Assembly: GCF_020215645.1 (NCBI RefSeq)
Contig: NZ_CP084058.1
Location: 11,648,501 to 11,712,500 of the forward strand
Source: Nonomuraea gerenzanensis
Lineage (GTDB): Bacteria > Actinomycetota > Actinomycetes > Streptosporangiales > Streptosporangiaceae
Direction: 5' to 3'
DNA length: 64,000 nucleotides
The position numbers and the translations under genes are program-made. Below the pieces are notes generated by a model. That model worked only from the letters and a program-made list of their open reading frames with translations. It was not told the DNA's origin and ran no database searches. Shown piece by piece: positions 10,024 to 18,849 of the stretch (positions are counted from its first letter, which is position 1; every line of letters starts with the position of its first letter).

Positions 10024-10347
10024 ATGCCCAGGGGAACCTCTGAAGTCAGCGAGCCGATGTACTTCGTGCTCACCGCCCTCCGTGCGGGCCCGCTGCACGG
10101 ACACGCGATCAGCAAGGCGGTCAAGGAGTTGTCGCGCGGGCGGGTGCAGCCGTCCGTGGGCACGCTCTACGGCATCCTGGAGCGCCTGAACGAGCGGGGC
10201 GTGATCACCGTGGACCGCGAGGAGACGGTCAACGGCCGCAACCGCCGCTACTTCAGGATCACCCCCGACGGTCAGGCGCTCGTGGAGGCCGAGGCCAGGC
10301 GGATGCAGGAGGCGGCCGCCCTGGTCCTGCGCCCGTCCGGCGCATGA
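10024..10347 (+). CDS. PadR-family transcriptional regulator
   Basis: This 107-residue protein is a compact PadR winged helix: LHGHAISKAVKELSRGRVQP forms the HTH, followed by the family's SVGTLYGILERLNERGVI and the wing NRRYFRITPDG. The short C-terminal helix would make the dimer interface. PadR repressors bind 20-25 bp palindromes and are often released by small molecules or drugs. Two such palindromes lie nearby, one at this gene's promoter and one before the lipoprotein/efflux genes, so the likely job is control of that efflux operon and of itself. The stop overlaps the next start by four bases (ATGA), indicating translational coupling to the membrane protein. Confidence 0.9.
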   Translation: MPRGTSEVSEPMYFVLTALRAGPLHGHAISKAVKELSRGRVQPSVGTLYGILERLNERGVITVDREETVNGRNRRYFRITPDGQALVEAEARRMQEAAALVLRPSGA

Positions 10348-11240
10348 CGGCGCCCTGCGGCCCTCTCGAACGGCGTTATCGCAGGTTACTGCTGGCCTAT
10401 CCGCGCTCGTACCGGCGGGCGCACGGCGACGAGCTGCTCGACGTGCTGCTGGAGGAGGCCGCGCCCGGCCGGCGGATCCCCGTACCCAGGGAGGCGTGGG
10501 GCCTGCTGACGGGTGGCCTGCGCAGCCGCGTCGCGCACCAGGCGACAGGCAACGCCTGGGTGGACGGCCTGCACCTGGGCGTCACGGCCGTCGCGGCGGT
10601 GAACCTGGCCGAGCTGCTGCCGTACGCGCAGGCGCTGCCGCTGTGGACGCTGATGTCGGCACTGGCGCTGCTGGCGATCCTGCGCGGCTGGTTGCGTACG
10701 GCCTTCCCGCTCACGCTGCTCACCGGCGTGAAGGCGGTGGGGGTGGCCGCCGGGGAGCAGGCGTTCGACGTGACCGTGCTGCCGGTGCCGCCGAACCCGC
10801 TCTCGAGCCTGGCCCTGTTCCAGGACAGCGACCCGCTCCCGGTGGCCGCCGGCTACGCGATCGTGCTGATCGGCCTGGCGGTGCTGGCCTGGCCCCGGCG
10901 GCCGGTACGGGTCAGGTCATGGTGGTGGTGGGCGGCGGTCGTACCGGCCGCGTGGGCGGGGCCCGCGTGGATGCTGGAGGACACGCGCTACCTGATCAGC
11001 CTGAGCCGGATGTGCGTGGAGGCGGCGGCGTTCGGGCTCGCGGTGGCGGCCGGCTACCTGACGCGCGACCACCGGTGGGCGCTGGCGTCGGGCATCTACC
11101 TCCTGGCGGTCTCCTGCGACCTGGCCTTCCACGCCGAGGACCTCGGCAGGCAGCACCTCGCGTACGCGGGGATCCTCGGCCTCCTGGTCCTGGCCACCAC
11201 GTTCGCCCCGCTCCGCCAGCGGCGGCACTGCCTGGATTGA
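10344..11240 (+). CDS. Multi-pass membrane protein coupled to PadR
   Basis: A 298-residue protein with a cytoplasmic N-terminal segment (RYRRLLLAYPRSYRRAHGDEL) followed by about seven or eight hydrophobic helices. The N-terminal stretch is commonly seen in actinobacterial proteins encoded directly after PadR genes, in which it precedes either a permease or a membrane region of unknown role. No transport signature or catalytic motif is visible. The gene overlaps padR by four bases and ends just before the second PadR-type palindrome, so it may be a membrane partner or signal receiver for the repressor; that is an inference from position only. Confidence 0.7.
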   Translation: MTAPCGPLERRYRRLLLAYPRSYRRAHGDELLDVLLEEAAPGRRIPVPREAWGLLTGGLRSRVAHQATGNAWVDGLHLGVTAVAAVNLAELLPYAQALPLWTLMSALALLAILRGWLRTAFPLTLLTGVKAVGVAAGEQAFDVTVLPVPPNPLSSLALFQDSDPLPVAAGYAIVLIGLAVLAWPRRPVRVRSWWWWAAVVPAAWAGPAWMLEDTRYLISLSRMCVEAAAFGLAVAAGYLTRDHRWALASGIYLLAVSCDLAFHAEDLGRQHLAYAGILGLLVLATTFAPLRQRRHCLD

Positions 11241-11274
11241 CCATACTTCGTTGAACGGAGTATGGTCTCCTGCC
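11237..11274 (+). promoter_or_regulatory. Leaderless promoter with 25-bp PadR-type palindrome (efflux operon)
   Basis: The promoter reads TTGACC (11237-11242), 18-base spacer, TATGGT (11261-11266), with the ATG at 11275. A 25-bp palindrome fills 11241-11265: outer arms CCATACT and AGTATGG are perfect, inner arms CGTT and AACG flank a central G, and only the T/G pair between outer and inner arms fails to match. A bound repressor would block RNA polymerase directly. The related sequence before padR shows these are two sites for one regulator. Confidence 0.75.
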
Positions 11275-12168
11275 ATGTCCAAGCGATCCCACCTGGCCCT
11301 TGCCTTGTCCTTCTCGGCGGCCGCCCTCTGCGGCTGCGGGGGCGCCGCCGAGAGCGCCGCCCAGCCCGCCCCGACGACGAGCGCCGCCGTCAAGGACAAG
11401 CGGCACCAGTTCGAGGCGGCCAAGGCCGACTGTATGAAGCAGCAGGGCTTCAAGTACGTGCCGTACGTGCGCCCGACGGAGGCCGCGACGGAGGAGGAGC
11501 GCAAGCGCGACTCCGGCGACTACCAGGCAATGCTGAAATATCGCGAGAAGTACGGGTTCGGGGTGTTCGCCGTGCACGTCTACCCCAAGGAGATCGAGGG
11601 GCCGGGCTCGGAGATCCCCATCGCCGACCCCAACTCCGAGGTCCAGAGCTCCCTGTCCCCGGCCCAGCTCGACGCCTACAACAAGGCCAAGAACGCCTGC
11701 ATGGTCACCGTCGGCAAGCAGGTGCTCGGCCTGACCCTGAAGTCGAACATCGACTACTTCAACCACATGGCCCTGGCGCACAGGCGGGCCAAGACGGCCG
11801 AGCTCGACGGCGACGCCGGCCTGGTCGAGCTGGCCGGCACCATGGGCACCTGCCTCAAGGGCAAGGGCTACCCGGTCTCCGACACCAAGCCGACGGCCAT
11901 CGCCCGCCGCGGCGAGATCGACTTCATGGAGCGGCAGAGCGCCATCGGCCGCAAGCAGCATCCCGACATGGACGCGGGCGAGAAGGTCACCAAGAACACC
12001 CGGCAGCTCGTCATGCCGACGCTCACCCCCCAGCAGGCCAGGCCGCACCTGGACAAGGAGATCAAGGCGGCGCTCGACGACCTGGAGTGCGGCAAGGACT
12101 TCTACGCGGCCTACGCGCCCAAGGCGGCCGCGCTCCAGCGTCGGGTCAACGACCAGTTCGCGTTCTGA
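11275..12168 (+). CDS. Putative lipoprotein of unknown function, first gene of the efflux operon
   Basis: A 297-residue exported protein. The start is ATG 11275; a TTG frame opening at 11251 lies inside the operator and is rejected. The signal peptide (SKRSHLALALSFSAAALCGC) ends in an LCGC lipobox-like site, so Cys22 or Cys24 is probably lipidated. The mature protein is charged and helical, with the Cys-containing segments DCMKQQGFKYVPY, NACMVTVG, TCLKGKGYPVS and DLECGKDFY giving four scattered Cys. This layout recurs in actinobacterial lipoproteins encoded beside MacAB-like transporters, but I know no assigned activity. Eleven bases separate it from the HlyD-like adaptor, and it lies directly under the PadR-type operator. 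Confidence 0.7.
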   Translation: MSKRSHLALALSFSAAALCGCGGAAESAAQPAPTTSAAVKDKRHQFEAAKADCMKQQGFKYVPYVRPTEAATEEERKRDSGDYQAMLKYREKYGFGVFAVHVYPKEIEGPGSEIPIADPNSEVQSSLSPAQLDAYNKAKNACMVTVGKQVLGLTLKSNIDYFNHMALAHRRAKTAELDGDAGLVELAGTMGTCLKGKGYPVSDTKPTAIARRGEIDFMERQSAIGRKQHPDMDAGEKVTKNTRQLVMPTLTPQQARPHLDKEIKAALDDLECGKDFYAAYAPKAAALQRRVNDQFAF

Positions 12169-12178
12169 CGACCCCGCC

Positions 12179-13925
12179 ATGAGGAAGATGCTCGCCGGGG
12201 TCATCGCCGCGGTCGTGGCCGTCGCGGGCGCGGGCTGGGCGGTCGGCTCCCGGCTGCGCTCCCCCGCCGACGAGGCGGCCCGCCGGGCCGCGCCCGCGGC
12301 CTCGCTGGTCACCGCCGCCGTCGAGCGCCGCAAGCTCGTCAGCACCGTGGTGCTCAGCGGCACTCTGGAGTACGGCTCCCCGCTGCCGATCAGCCTGGCC
12401 GGCGTGGTCGGCGGCACGGCCGAGCTGCAGCGGGCCACCCGGGCACCGCGCAAGGGCCGCATCAAGGAGGGCGCCGTGCTGATGGAGGTCAACGGCCGCC
12501 CCGTGTTCGCCCTGCGCGGCTCCGTGCCGATGCACCGCACGATCGCACCCGGCACCGAGGGGGACGACGTGAAGCAGTTGCAGCGGGCGCTGCGTCGGCT
12601 CGGCCACGGCGCGCCCGCCACGGGCGTGTTCGACCGGGCCACGATCGCCGCGGTGACCAGGTGGTACGCCGGGAAGGGCTACGAGGCGCAGCAGCCGGCC
12701 CTGGCCGACCGGCAGACCTACGACACGCTGCGCAAGGCCGTACGGACTGCCGAGGAAACGCTCGCGGCCGAGAAGCAGGCCCTGGACCGGGGCCGTGACG
12801 TGCTGCCGCTTAAGGTCAGGCTGGACAACGCCCGGCAGGACCTGAAGTCGGCGCGGGCCGCGCTGGCCGAGGCGGAGTCCCGCGAGCTCACGCCCGCCGA
12901 CGAGGCGAAGCTGGCGGCGGCCGAGTCGGCCGTGCGCGCGGCGCAGGAGCGGCTGCTGGAGGCCGAGCAGGCGCTCGCGGCGGCCAGGACGCCGCCGTCC
13001 AGCACCCCCTCCGCCACCCCGACGGGCACGAGCACGGACACCCCGGCCCCGGCTGCGGTGCCGGCTGCGGTGCCGGCTGCGGTGCCCGAACCCGACACGA
13101 GCCTGCTGGAGCTCAGGGTCGCCAACGCCAGGGCGGACCTGGCAGCGGCCCAGGACGCTCTCGACCTCGCGCGGCAGGAGGCCGGCGAGGCCGGGGAAGC
13201 CAGGCTGGAGGAGCTGCGCAAGGCCGTGCGGACGGCCAGGGACGCGGTGGTCACCGCCGAGCAGGCGCTGCGCCAGGCCAGGCAGCTCTCGCCGGCCCGG
13301 CTCAAGGTGGCCAACGCGGGCAAGGACGTGGCCGCGGCCAAGGAACTGCTGGCCGAGTACGCCCGCACGTACGGCGTGTCCATCCCGCCGGGCGAGGTGG
13401 TGTTCCTGCCGAAGCTGCCCGCCCGGGTGCAGAAGGTGTCGGTGAAGGCGGGGCAGCGCGTCGAGGCCGAGGTGGCCACGGTGACCAGCTCGACGTTCGC
13501 GGTGACCGGGTTCGTGGAGGCCGCGGAGTCGGAGCTGCTGCGGCCGGGCATGGAGGCGGCCGTCGAGGTGGATCCGGGCCGGACGTCCCCGGCCCGGCTC
13601 ACCGCGATCGGCGAGTCCGCCAGGCTGCCCGGCGGGGAGGAGGCGCCCGAGGGCTCCGTTCCCGTCCTGCTCACGCCGTCGGGCGGCAAGGGGCTACGGG
13701 CCGGCGCCGCGGTGACCGCGCGGGTGACCGTCGGGGCCACGCGGGAGCCGGTGCTGGTGGTGCCGGTGGCCGCGGTGATCACCTCGGCGGACGGGAAGGC
13801 GCGGGTGCGGGTCGAGTACGCCACGGACAGGACCAAGGACGTGGAGGTCCGCACGGGCCTGACCGCCGACGGGAACGTCGAGGTCAGCGGGGCGCTTAAG
13901 GAGGGCGACCGGGTGGTGGTCGGCG

Positions 13926-13933
<8 letters not shown>
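12179..13933 (+). CDS. Efflux adaptor (HlyD/MacA-like) with peptidoglycan-binding domain
   Basis: A 584-residue membrane-anchored adaptor. It has an N-terminal membrane segment (residues 4-20), an early barrel strand region with LSGTLEYGSPLPIS, a peptidoglycan-binding type 1 domain around 122-165 (GDDVKQLQRALRRLG and the FDRATIAAVTRWY helix), a long Ala/Glu/Arg coiled-coil hairpin (about 175-390) interrupted by a Pro/Ala/Thr linker, and a C-terminal beta-barrel (about 400-584). It should couple the MacB-like ABC transporter encoded next to the cell wall, with the wall-binding domain standing in for the outer-membrane partner used by Gram-negative bacteria. It overlaps the ATPase gene by eight bases. 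Confidence 0.85.
13051..13086 (+). repeat. Three tandem 12-bp units in the adaptor linker
   Basis: GGCTGCGGTGCC is repeated three times without mismatch (13051-13062, 13063-13074, 13075-13086), encoding a PAAV-type repeat in the Pro/Ala linker of the adaptor's coiled coil. Unit length is a multiple of three, so copy number can vary without breaking the frame. Confidence 0.9.
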
Positions 13934-14660
<727 letters not shown>

Positions 14661-14662
14661 CG

Positions 14663-15844
14663 ATGCACGTGCGCGACCTGATCTCCGAGGCCGTCGCCGG
14701 CGTGCTGGCCAGGCCGGTCCGCTCGGCGCTCACCACCCTCGGCACCGTGCTCGGCATCACCACGCTGGTCATCACCCTCGGCGTCGCCGCCACCGCGGGC
14801 AACCAGATCGTCGGCCGCTTCGACGAGCTGGTCGCCACGGCCATCACCGTGGAGGTGCCCGGGTCCACGACGGGCCCGCCGCTGGTCGGCTGGGACGCGG
14901 TCGAGCGGCTGACCAGGCTGCGCGGCGTGGAGTCGGCCGCCGCGGTCGCCGACGCGAAGGAGGGCGCCGACCTGTTCGTGCGCTCCAACGACCTCGTGGA
15001 CCCCACCAAGGTCACCACGCAATCCCTGACCGTCCTGGCGGCCACGACGGGGCTGCCCGAGGCCGCGCGCGGCCGGATGACGCAGGGCCGCTTCTACGAC
15101 GCCGGGCACATCGCGCGTGGCGACCGGGTGGCGGTGATCGGCGACGAGGCGGCCAGGATGCTCGGCGTCACCCGGCTCGACCGGGCACCGGCGATCTTCA
15201 TCGGCAAGCACGCGTACACGGTGATCGGCATCCTCGGCGAGCTGCGCCGCGAGCGGAACCTGAGCACCGCCGTGGTCGTGCCGCCCACCGTGGGCCGCCA
15301 GTTCGGGCTGCGCGAGGTGACCAGGGTGCTGGTCAACACCAGCCTGGGCGCCGCCGGCCTGATCGCCGGCCAGGCCCCGGCCGCGCTCAGCCCCGGCAAC
15401 GGCGACCTGCTGCAGGTGATCTCCCCGCCGAGCCCCACCAGGGCGCGCGACGGCGCCCAGGACGACGTGAACGCGCTCTTCCTGATCCTCGGCCTGGTCT
15501 CGCTGGTCGTCGGCGCCGTCGGCATCGCCAACGTCACGCTGGTCACCGTGATGGAGCGCGTCCCGGAGATCGGCCTGCGCCGCTCGCTGGGCGCGGCGAG
15601 AAGGCACATCGCCGCGCAGTTCCTGCTGGAGTCCACGCTGGTCGGCCTGACCGGCGGCGTGATCGGGGCCAGCCTGGGCGTGGTCGCGGTCGTCGCGGTC
15701 TCGGCCGTCAAGCAGTGGACGCCGCTGCTGGACGTGCGGCTGGCGATCGCCGCGCCGATCGCGGGAGCCCTGGTGGGGCTGCTGGCCGGGCTCTACCCGG
15801 CACTGCGCGCGGCCAGGATGGAGCCGGTGGACGCACTGAGGTGA
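14663..15844 (+). CDS. MacB-like ABC transporter permease (FtsX fold)
   Basis: A 393-residue permease with the MacB/FtsX layout: an N-terminal helix (SALTTLGTVLGITTLVITLG), a large extracytoplasmic domain (about 60-265) and three C-terminal helices, the last ending in AGLYPALRAARMEPVDALR, a hallmark of this family. The start is ATG 14663, two bases after the ATPase stop; longer in-frame extensions would lie inside the ATPase gene. With the adaptor and ATPase it should form a MacAB-like pump adapted to a Gram-positive envelope. It ends an operon whose promoter carries the PadR-type palindrome at 11241. Confidence 0.92.
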   Translation: MHVRDLISEAVAGVLARPVRSALTTLGTVLGITTLVITLGVAATAGNQIVGRFDELVATAITVEVPGSTTGPPLVGWDAVERLTRLRGVESAAAVADAKEGADLFVRSNDLVDPTKVTTQSLTVLAATTGLPEAARGRMTQGRFYDAGHIARGDRVAVIGDEAARMLGVTRLDRAPAIFIGKHAYTVIGILGELRRERNLSTAVVVPPTVGRQFGLREVTRVLVNTSLGAAGLIAGQAPAALSPGNGDLLQVISPPSPTRARDGAQDDVNALFLILGLVSLVVGAVGIANVTLVTVMERVPEIGLRRSLGAARRHIAAQFLLESTLVGLTGGVIGASLGVVAVVAVSAVKQWTPLLDVRLAIAAPIAGALVGLLAGLYPALRAARMEPVDALR

Positions 15845-15908
15845 GCCGATCGGGGCCGACGGACAACGCCCGGGTGAGCCGATCCGGCCCGGCGCACGTC
15901 CTACAGAC

Positions 15909-16328
15909 ATGAGGATCTGGCGAATCGTGCTCCTGCCCGTGCTCCTTCTGGCGCTGAGCACGTCCATGGCCCCGGCGCAGGCGGAGGTCGCCCCGAAGCG
16001 GGTGCTCGTGGAGCTGCGCAAGCAGGGCGGCTTCGTGGGGCTGAACGACCGCGTGCTGGTCTACGGCAACGGCTGCGTACGGCTCAGCCGCCGTACGGGG
16101 CCGACCATCGACAAGTGCCTGACCGCCAAGGAGGAGCGCAAGCTGCGCGGCCACCTCAGGCACCTGAGGATCGGCCACTCGCAGCGGGCACCGCAGGGGG
16201 CGGACTTCATCACGTACACGCTGGCCTACGACAAGCGGCGAGCCAGCGTGTACGACCTGCCCTCGACCTGGCAGCCGGTGGTCCGGCACCTGGACAAGAT
16301 CATGGAGAAGTACTGGGCGCCCGACTGA
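15909..16328 (+). CDS. Small secreted protein, emfourin-like
   Basis: A 139-residue protein with a clean Sec signal peptide (IWRIVLLPVLLLALSTSMAPAQA, cleaved near residue 25). The mature part (about 114 residues) shows the pattern of the emfourin family of metalloprotease inhibitors: an initial strand ending in GGFVGLNDRV, a central charged helix (CLTAKEERKLRGHLRHL), a TYTLAYD strand and a C-terminal PSTWQPVVRHLDKIMEKYW helix. Two Cys (near 57 and 68) may form a disulfide. The family match is from memory of the pattern and is moderate only. No M4 metalloprotease gene adjoins, though emfourins are usually next to one. Confidence 0.5.
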   Translation: MRIWRIVLLPVLLLALSTSMAPAQAEVAPKRVLVELRKQGGFVGLNDRVLVYGNGCVRLSRRTGPTIDKCLTAKEERKLRGHLRHLRIGHSQRAPQGADFITYTLAYDKRRASVYDLPSTWQPVVRHLDKIMEKYWAPD

Positions 16329-16341
16329 GAACCCCGGGCCG

Positions 16342-17013
16342 TCAGGACTCCTCGTCCTCCAGCCACTCCTGGGCGAAGGAGCGGATCTCCTCGTCCTCCG
16401 CGGTCGCGGCGTGCATGAGCAGGTTCGGGTCCTCCTCGGCCCACCGCGCGGCGGCCGCGGCGGCGAACAGCCTGGCCACCTGGTCGGGCCCTTCGAGCCG
16501 CGCCACGACGTCACGGGGGTCGGGCTGCTCGTCGTCGTGCCGGACCAGCCACTCGGCCGGCTCCTTGACGCGGCCCGGCCCCAGGCTCACGGCACCCGCT
16601 CTGAGCTGGTCGGTCGAGGCCTCGGCCAGGAACCCGAGCACCTTCCAGCGGACGGCGCTGTCGCCGTCCGTGCTCAGGTTCATGACCTGGGCGATGAGCG
16701 GACCGTGCCACGTCTGTCCGTTGAGCAGCACGGCCTCGATCGCGAAGAAGCGTACCTGACGCAGAGGGTGGGACAGCAGCGCGGGCACCTCGCCGATCAG
16801 CGAGCCGCCGAGCTCCCCCAGCTCGGAGAGCAGCCAGGCGCCGGTGCGGACGAGCTTGTCGTCGCCGCTGTGCAGCAGCCTGGTGAGGTTGGTGACGGGG
16901 TAACCGGCCCAGAACTCGTCCAGCAGGTCGTTGGCGGCCGGGCCCACGACGTCGTCGTCGGCAGAGCGCGTCAGGAGAAGCTGGATCAGGTCGTCACCTG
17001 TTCGGGTCTGCAT
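16342..17013 (-). CDS. HEAT-repeat-like protein, putative immunity protein
   Basis: A 223-residue, wholly helical and acidic protein without signal peptide. Helical pairs such as LTRLLHSGDDKLVRTGAWLL, LLSHPLRQVRFFAIEAVLL and the DGDSAVRWKVLGFLAEAS stretch look like HEAT/ARM repeats, and the C terminus is strongly acidic. It starts six bases after the stop of the CpnT-like toxin gene and is transcribed with it. An acidic solenoid directly downstream of a polymorphic toxin with a very basic C terminus is the usual layout of a cognate immunity protein, so that role is inferred. No known immunity family is recognised. Confidence 0.65.
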   Translation of the reverse strand: MQTRTGDDLIQLLLTRSADDDVVGPAANDLLDEFWAGYPVTNLTRLLHSGDDKLVRTGAWLLSELGELGGSLIGEVPALLSHPLRQVRFFAIEAVLLNGQTWHGPLIAQVMNLSTDGDSAVRWKVLGFLAEASTDQLRAGAVSLGPGRVKEPAEWLVRHDDEQPDPRDVVARLEGPDQVARLFAAAAAARWAEEDPNLLMHAATAEDEEIRSFAQEWLEDEES

Positions 17014-17019
17014 CGGCCG

Positions 17020-18006
17020 TCACCACCATTTCTTCCGCTTGCCTTCTTCCTCGATCTTGCGAAGAGCCTCCTGCTCTCTGCGAATTCTCTCCTCGTGCCC
17101 GACCTCCTGGCCGAGCCGGTCCTGTTCCTGCCGCCTCTTCCTGATGCTGCCCCGGAGCGCGTCCCTGGCCGCCTTGCCCTGCTCCTCGGACATGCCTCTC
17201 GTGCCGTTGGGAAGCTCGCCGTGCACCTTTCCCGTCGAGTCTCTCCTGAACCAGTTGCCTCCGCTGCTGCCTCCGCTGCTGCCTCCGCCGCGCCCGCGGC
17301 CCCTGCCGCGGCCCCCTGAGTTGTCCCGGTTGTTCCGGCGGACCATCTGGGCCATGCCGTCCCGGACGGAACGCGGGCCGGTCGGGTTCCGCAGCCCGGA
17401 GGTACGGACGGGCACCCGGGCACCGGCTCCGGCCAGCGCCGGGGTGCCTCCCATCGGGCGGCGCAGGTCGTCCAGGATCTTGTACAGCGGAGTGGTCACC
17501 TTGCTGACCAGCCTCGGCGCCACCACCTTGCCCGTGCCTTCCGCACCCTCCCGCAGCACCCTGGCCATGGCGTTGCGCGCCAGGTACATGCGCGCGGTGG
17601 CCGCCGCGACGCCCACCCCGCCGGTGAACGCCAGCGCCTGGACCACGGAGGTCAGCCCGGCCACCGCCTGCGTGCCGACGGCCACCTTCACCGCGCTCAC
17701 GATGGCGGCGGTGCCGTCGAGCGCCACCGGTGCCATCCGCGTCGCGGCCGCCGCCTGGGCGAGGTGGCCCTCGTTGCCGCCGACCCGGTTCCAGTGCCGC
17801 GCCAGCGCCTCGGCGGAGTCGCCGCGGTGGGCCTGCTGCGCCCTGCGGATCCCCCCGTCGGCCTGCGCGCCCGCGGGTTCCGCGCCGGCCTGCACGGTAC
17901 GCCAGGCGTTGGCGTCCTTCTTGATCTCGTCCTCGTCGATGTTCGGCCACGGGATGCCGAGCATGCTCAGGAACCCGTTCAGCTCGGGCGAGAGCATCAG
18001 GCCCAT
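17020..18006 (-). CDS. CpnT-like polymorphic toxin of the WXG100/type VII class
   Basis: A 328-residue protein. The N-terminal region (about 1-190) resembles the CpnT/WXG N-terminal domain: PELNGFLSMLGIPWPNIDED, then DANAWR and a helical bundle with Ala/Gly-rich amphipathic stretches, no signal peptide. A Gly/Arg/Ser linker (about 240-262) leads to a short C-terminal domain of about 70 residues (WFRRDSTGKVHGELPNGTRG, then RKRRQEQDRLG and a charged helix ending KRKKWW). This is the arrangement of an exported effector with a replaceable C-terminal toxin. The toxin fold is not recognised. It overlaps the WXG100-like gene by ten bases; ATG 17997 is an alternative start. The HEAT-like gene follows. 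Confidence 0.7.
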   Translation of the reverse strand: MGLMLSPELNGFLSMLGIPWPNIDEDEIKKDANAWRTVQAGAEPAGAQADGGIRRAQQAHRGDSAEALARHWNRVGGNEGHLAQAAAATRMAPVALDGTAAIVSAVKVAVGTQAVAGLTSVVQALAFTGGVGVAAATARMYLARNAMARVLREGAEGTGKVVAPRLVSKVTTPLYKILDDLRRPMGGTPALAGAGARVPVRTSGLRNPTGPRSVRDGMAQMVRRNNRDNSGGRGRGRGRGGGSSGGSSGGNWFRRDSTGKVHGELPNGTRGMSEEQGKAARDALRGSIRKRRQEQDRLGQEVGHEERIRREQEALRKIEEEGKRKKWW

Positions 18007-18311
18007 GTGGTGCGGCCCATGTTCTCGACCCCGGCCTCTTCCGCCGCCTGGATGTTCGCCGCCACCCCGCGCAGCCCCTCGCCTGTGCCGTCGAGCTCCT
18101 CAGACACCCCGGTGAGCGCCATGAGCGAGACCTTGGTGCATTCGGCGTAGGCGGCGGCGAAGGTGCCGAACAACCCGTCGTCGCCCCATGAGGACACGCC
18201 GTTCCCCCGCTCCCAGAGGTGCTTGAGCGCTGCCTGGTAATCCGCCCCGTGCGTGCTGACCTGCGTTCCCTCGCGAGTCACCGCACTCGACGCGATTTCG
18301 AATCCCGTCAT
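17997..18311 (-). CDS. WXG100-like small secreted protein
   Basis: A 104-residue helical protein with a central WGDDGLFGTFAAAYAEC hairpin, in place of the canonical WxG turn, and long helices either side; no signal peptide. Size, helix-turn-helix plan and position match WXG100/ESX-type partners that escort a larger type VII substrate. It is the first gene of the minus-strand operon and its stop overlaps the toxin start. Homodimerisation or pairing with the toxin's N-terminal helices is inferred. No EccC or other secretion machinery gene lies in this window. Confidence 0.7.
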   Translation of the reverse strand: MTGFEIASSAVTREGTQVSTHGADYQAALKHLWERGNGVSSWGDDGLFGTFAAAYAECTKVSLMALTGVSEELDGTGEGLRGVAANIQAAEEAGVENMGRTTWA

Positions 18312-18355
18312 GCCGCGTCACCATATCGACACATGACATGATCTTTACAGTTCTT

Positions 18356-18376
18356 GATGTTCATGAGACGAACATC
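18356..18376. promoter_or_regulatory. 21-bp inverted repeat between toxin operon and YbaB genes
   Basis: Perfect 7-bp arms GATGTTC and GAACATC are separated by ATGAGAC. It lies in the 138-bp divergent intergenic region, 45 bases from the WXG100 start and 73 from the first YbaB-like start, so it could be an operator for both directions. No regulator gene adjoins. Confidence 0.5.
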
Positions 18377-18449
18377 TCACCGTCAAGATCGTGGCAGGGA
18401 GTGTCTACACTGGGCGGCCTGACCTGCCCCTTGACCGTCGGAGGCTGAC

Positions 18450-18839
18450 ATGCGGCCACCAGCGCCGGAAGGCGACGCCGAATACCTGGCCCAGTACGTC
18501 GCCCAGAGCCGTCAGATCCTGCGCGACCTCCAGGCGGCCCGCCGGGCCATCCAGCAGGTGGAGGCCGCGGCGGAGAGCGACGACAGGCTGGTGGCGGCCA
18601 CGTCCGACGGGCAGGGCGGCCTCACCCGGCTGCGGATCGACCCGCGGGCGCTGCGGCTCGGCGAGGCGGAGCTCGGCCGCAAGGTGACCGAGGTGCTCAG
18701 GGCGGCGCAGGAGGAAGCGGCGCGGCAGGCGCAGGAGATCGCCGACAAGGCCGCGAGCAGGAGTGCCGCGCTGCCCGCGCCGCTCGACGAGACGTTCGTG
18801 CGGGCGCGGGTGGAGCAGGTCGCCCACGATCTCTTCTAG
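18450..18839 (+). CDS. YbaB/EbfC-family protein 1
   Basis: A 129-residue protein with the YbaB/EbfC plan: an N-terminal helix (YLAQYVAQSRQILRDLQAA), a small sheet carrying VAATSDGQGGLTRLRIDP, and a C-terminal helix (KVTEVLRAAQEEAARQAQEIAD). Family proteins dimerise and bind DNA, but divergent actinobacterial members next to WXG100 genes may instead act with the type VII substrates. It is divergent from the WXG100/toxin operon and is followed ten bases later by a second member of the family. Confidence 0.75.
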   Translation: MRPPAPEGDAEYLAQYVAQSRQILRDLQAARRAIQQVEAAAESDDRLVAATSDGQGGLTRLRIDPRALRLGEAELGRKVTEVLRAAQEEAARQAQEIADKAASRSAALPAPLDETFVRARVEQVAHDLF

Positions 18840-18849
18840 GAGGAACCAC

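Noticed and set aside
7459..10104. 881-codon minus-strand frame opposite the cellulase gene
   Set aside because: Mirror of GC-rich third positions in the cellulase; no recognisable protein features.
11251..11274. TTG start for the lipoprotein gene
   Set aside because: It would place the first eight codons inside the operator and -10 region; ATG 11275 gives a clean signal peptide.
15908..16328. Reading the small secreted protein as a lipoprotein
   Set aside because: There is no Cys at the cleavage region; the AQA site fits ordinary signal peptidase.
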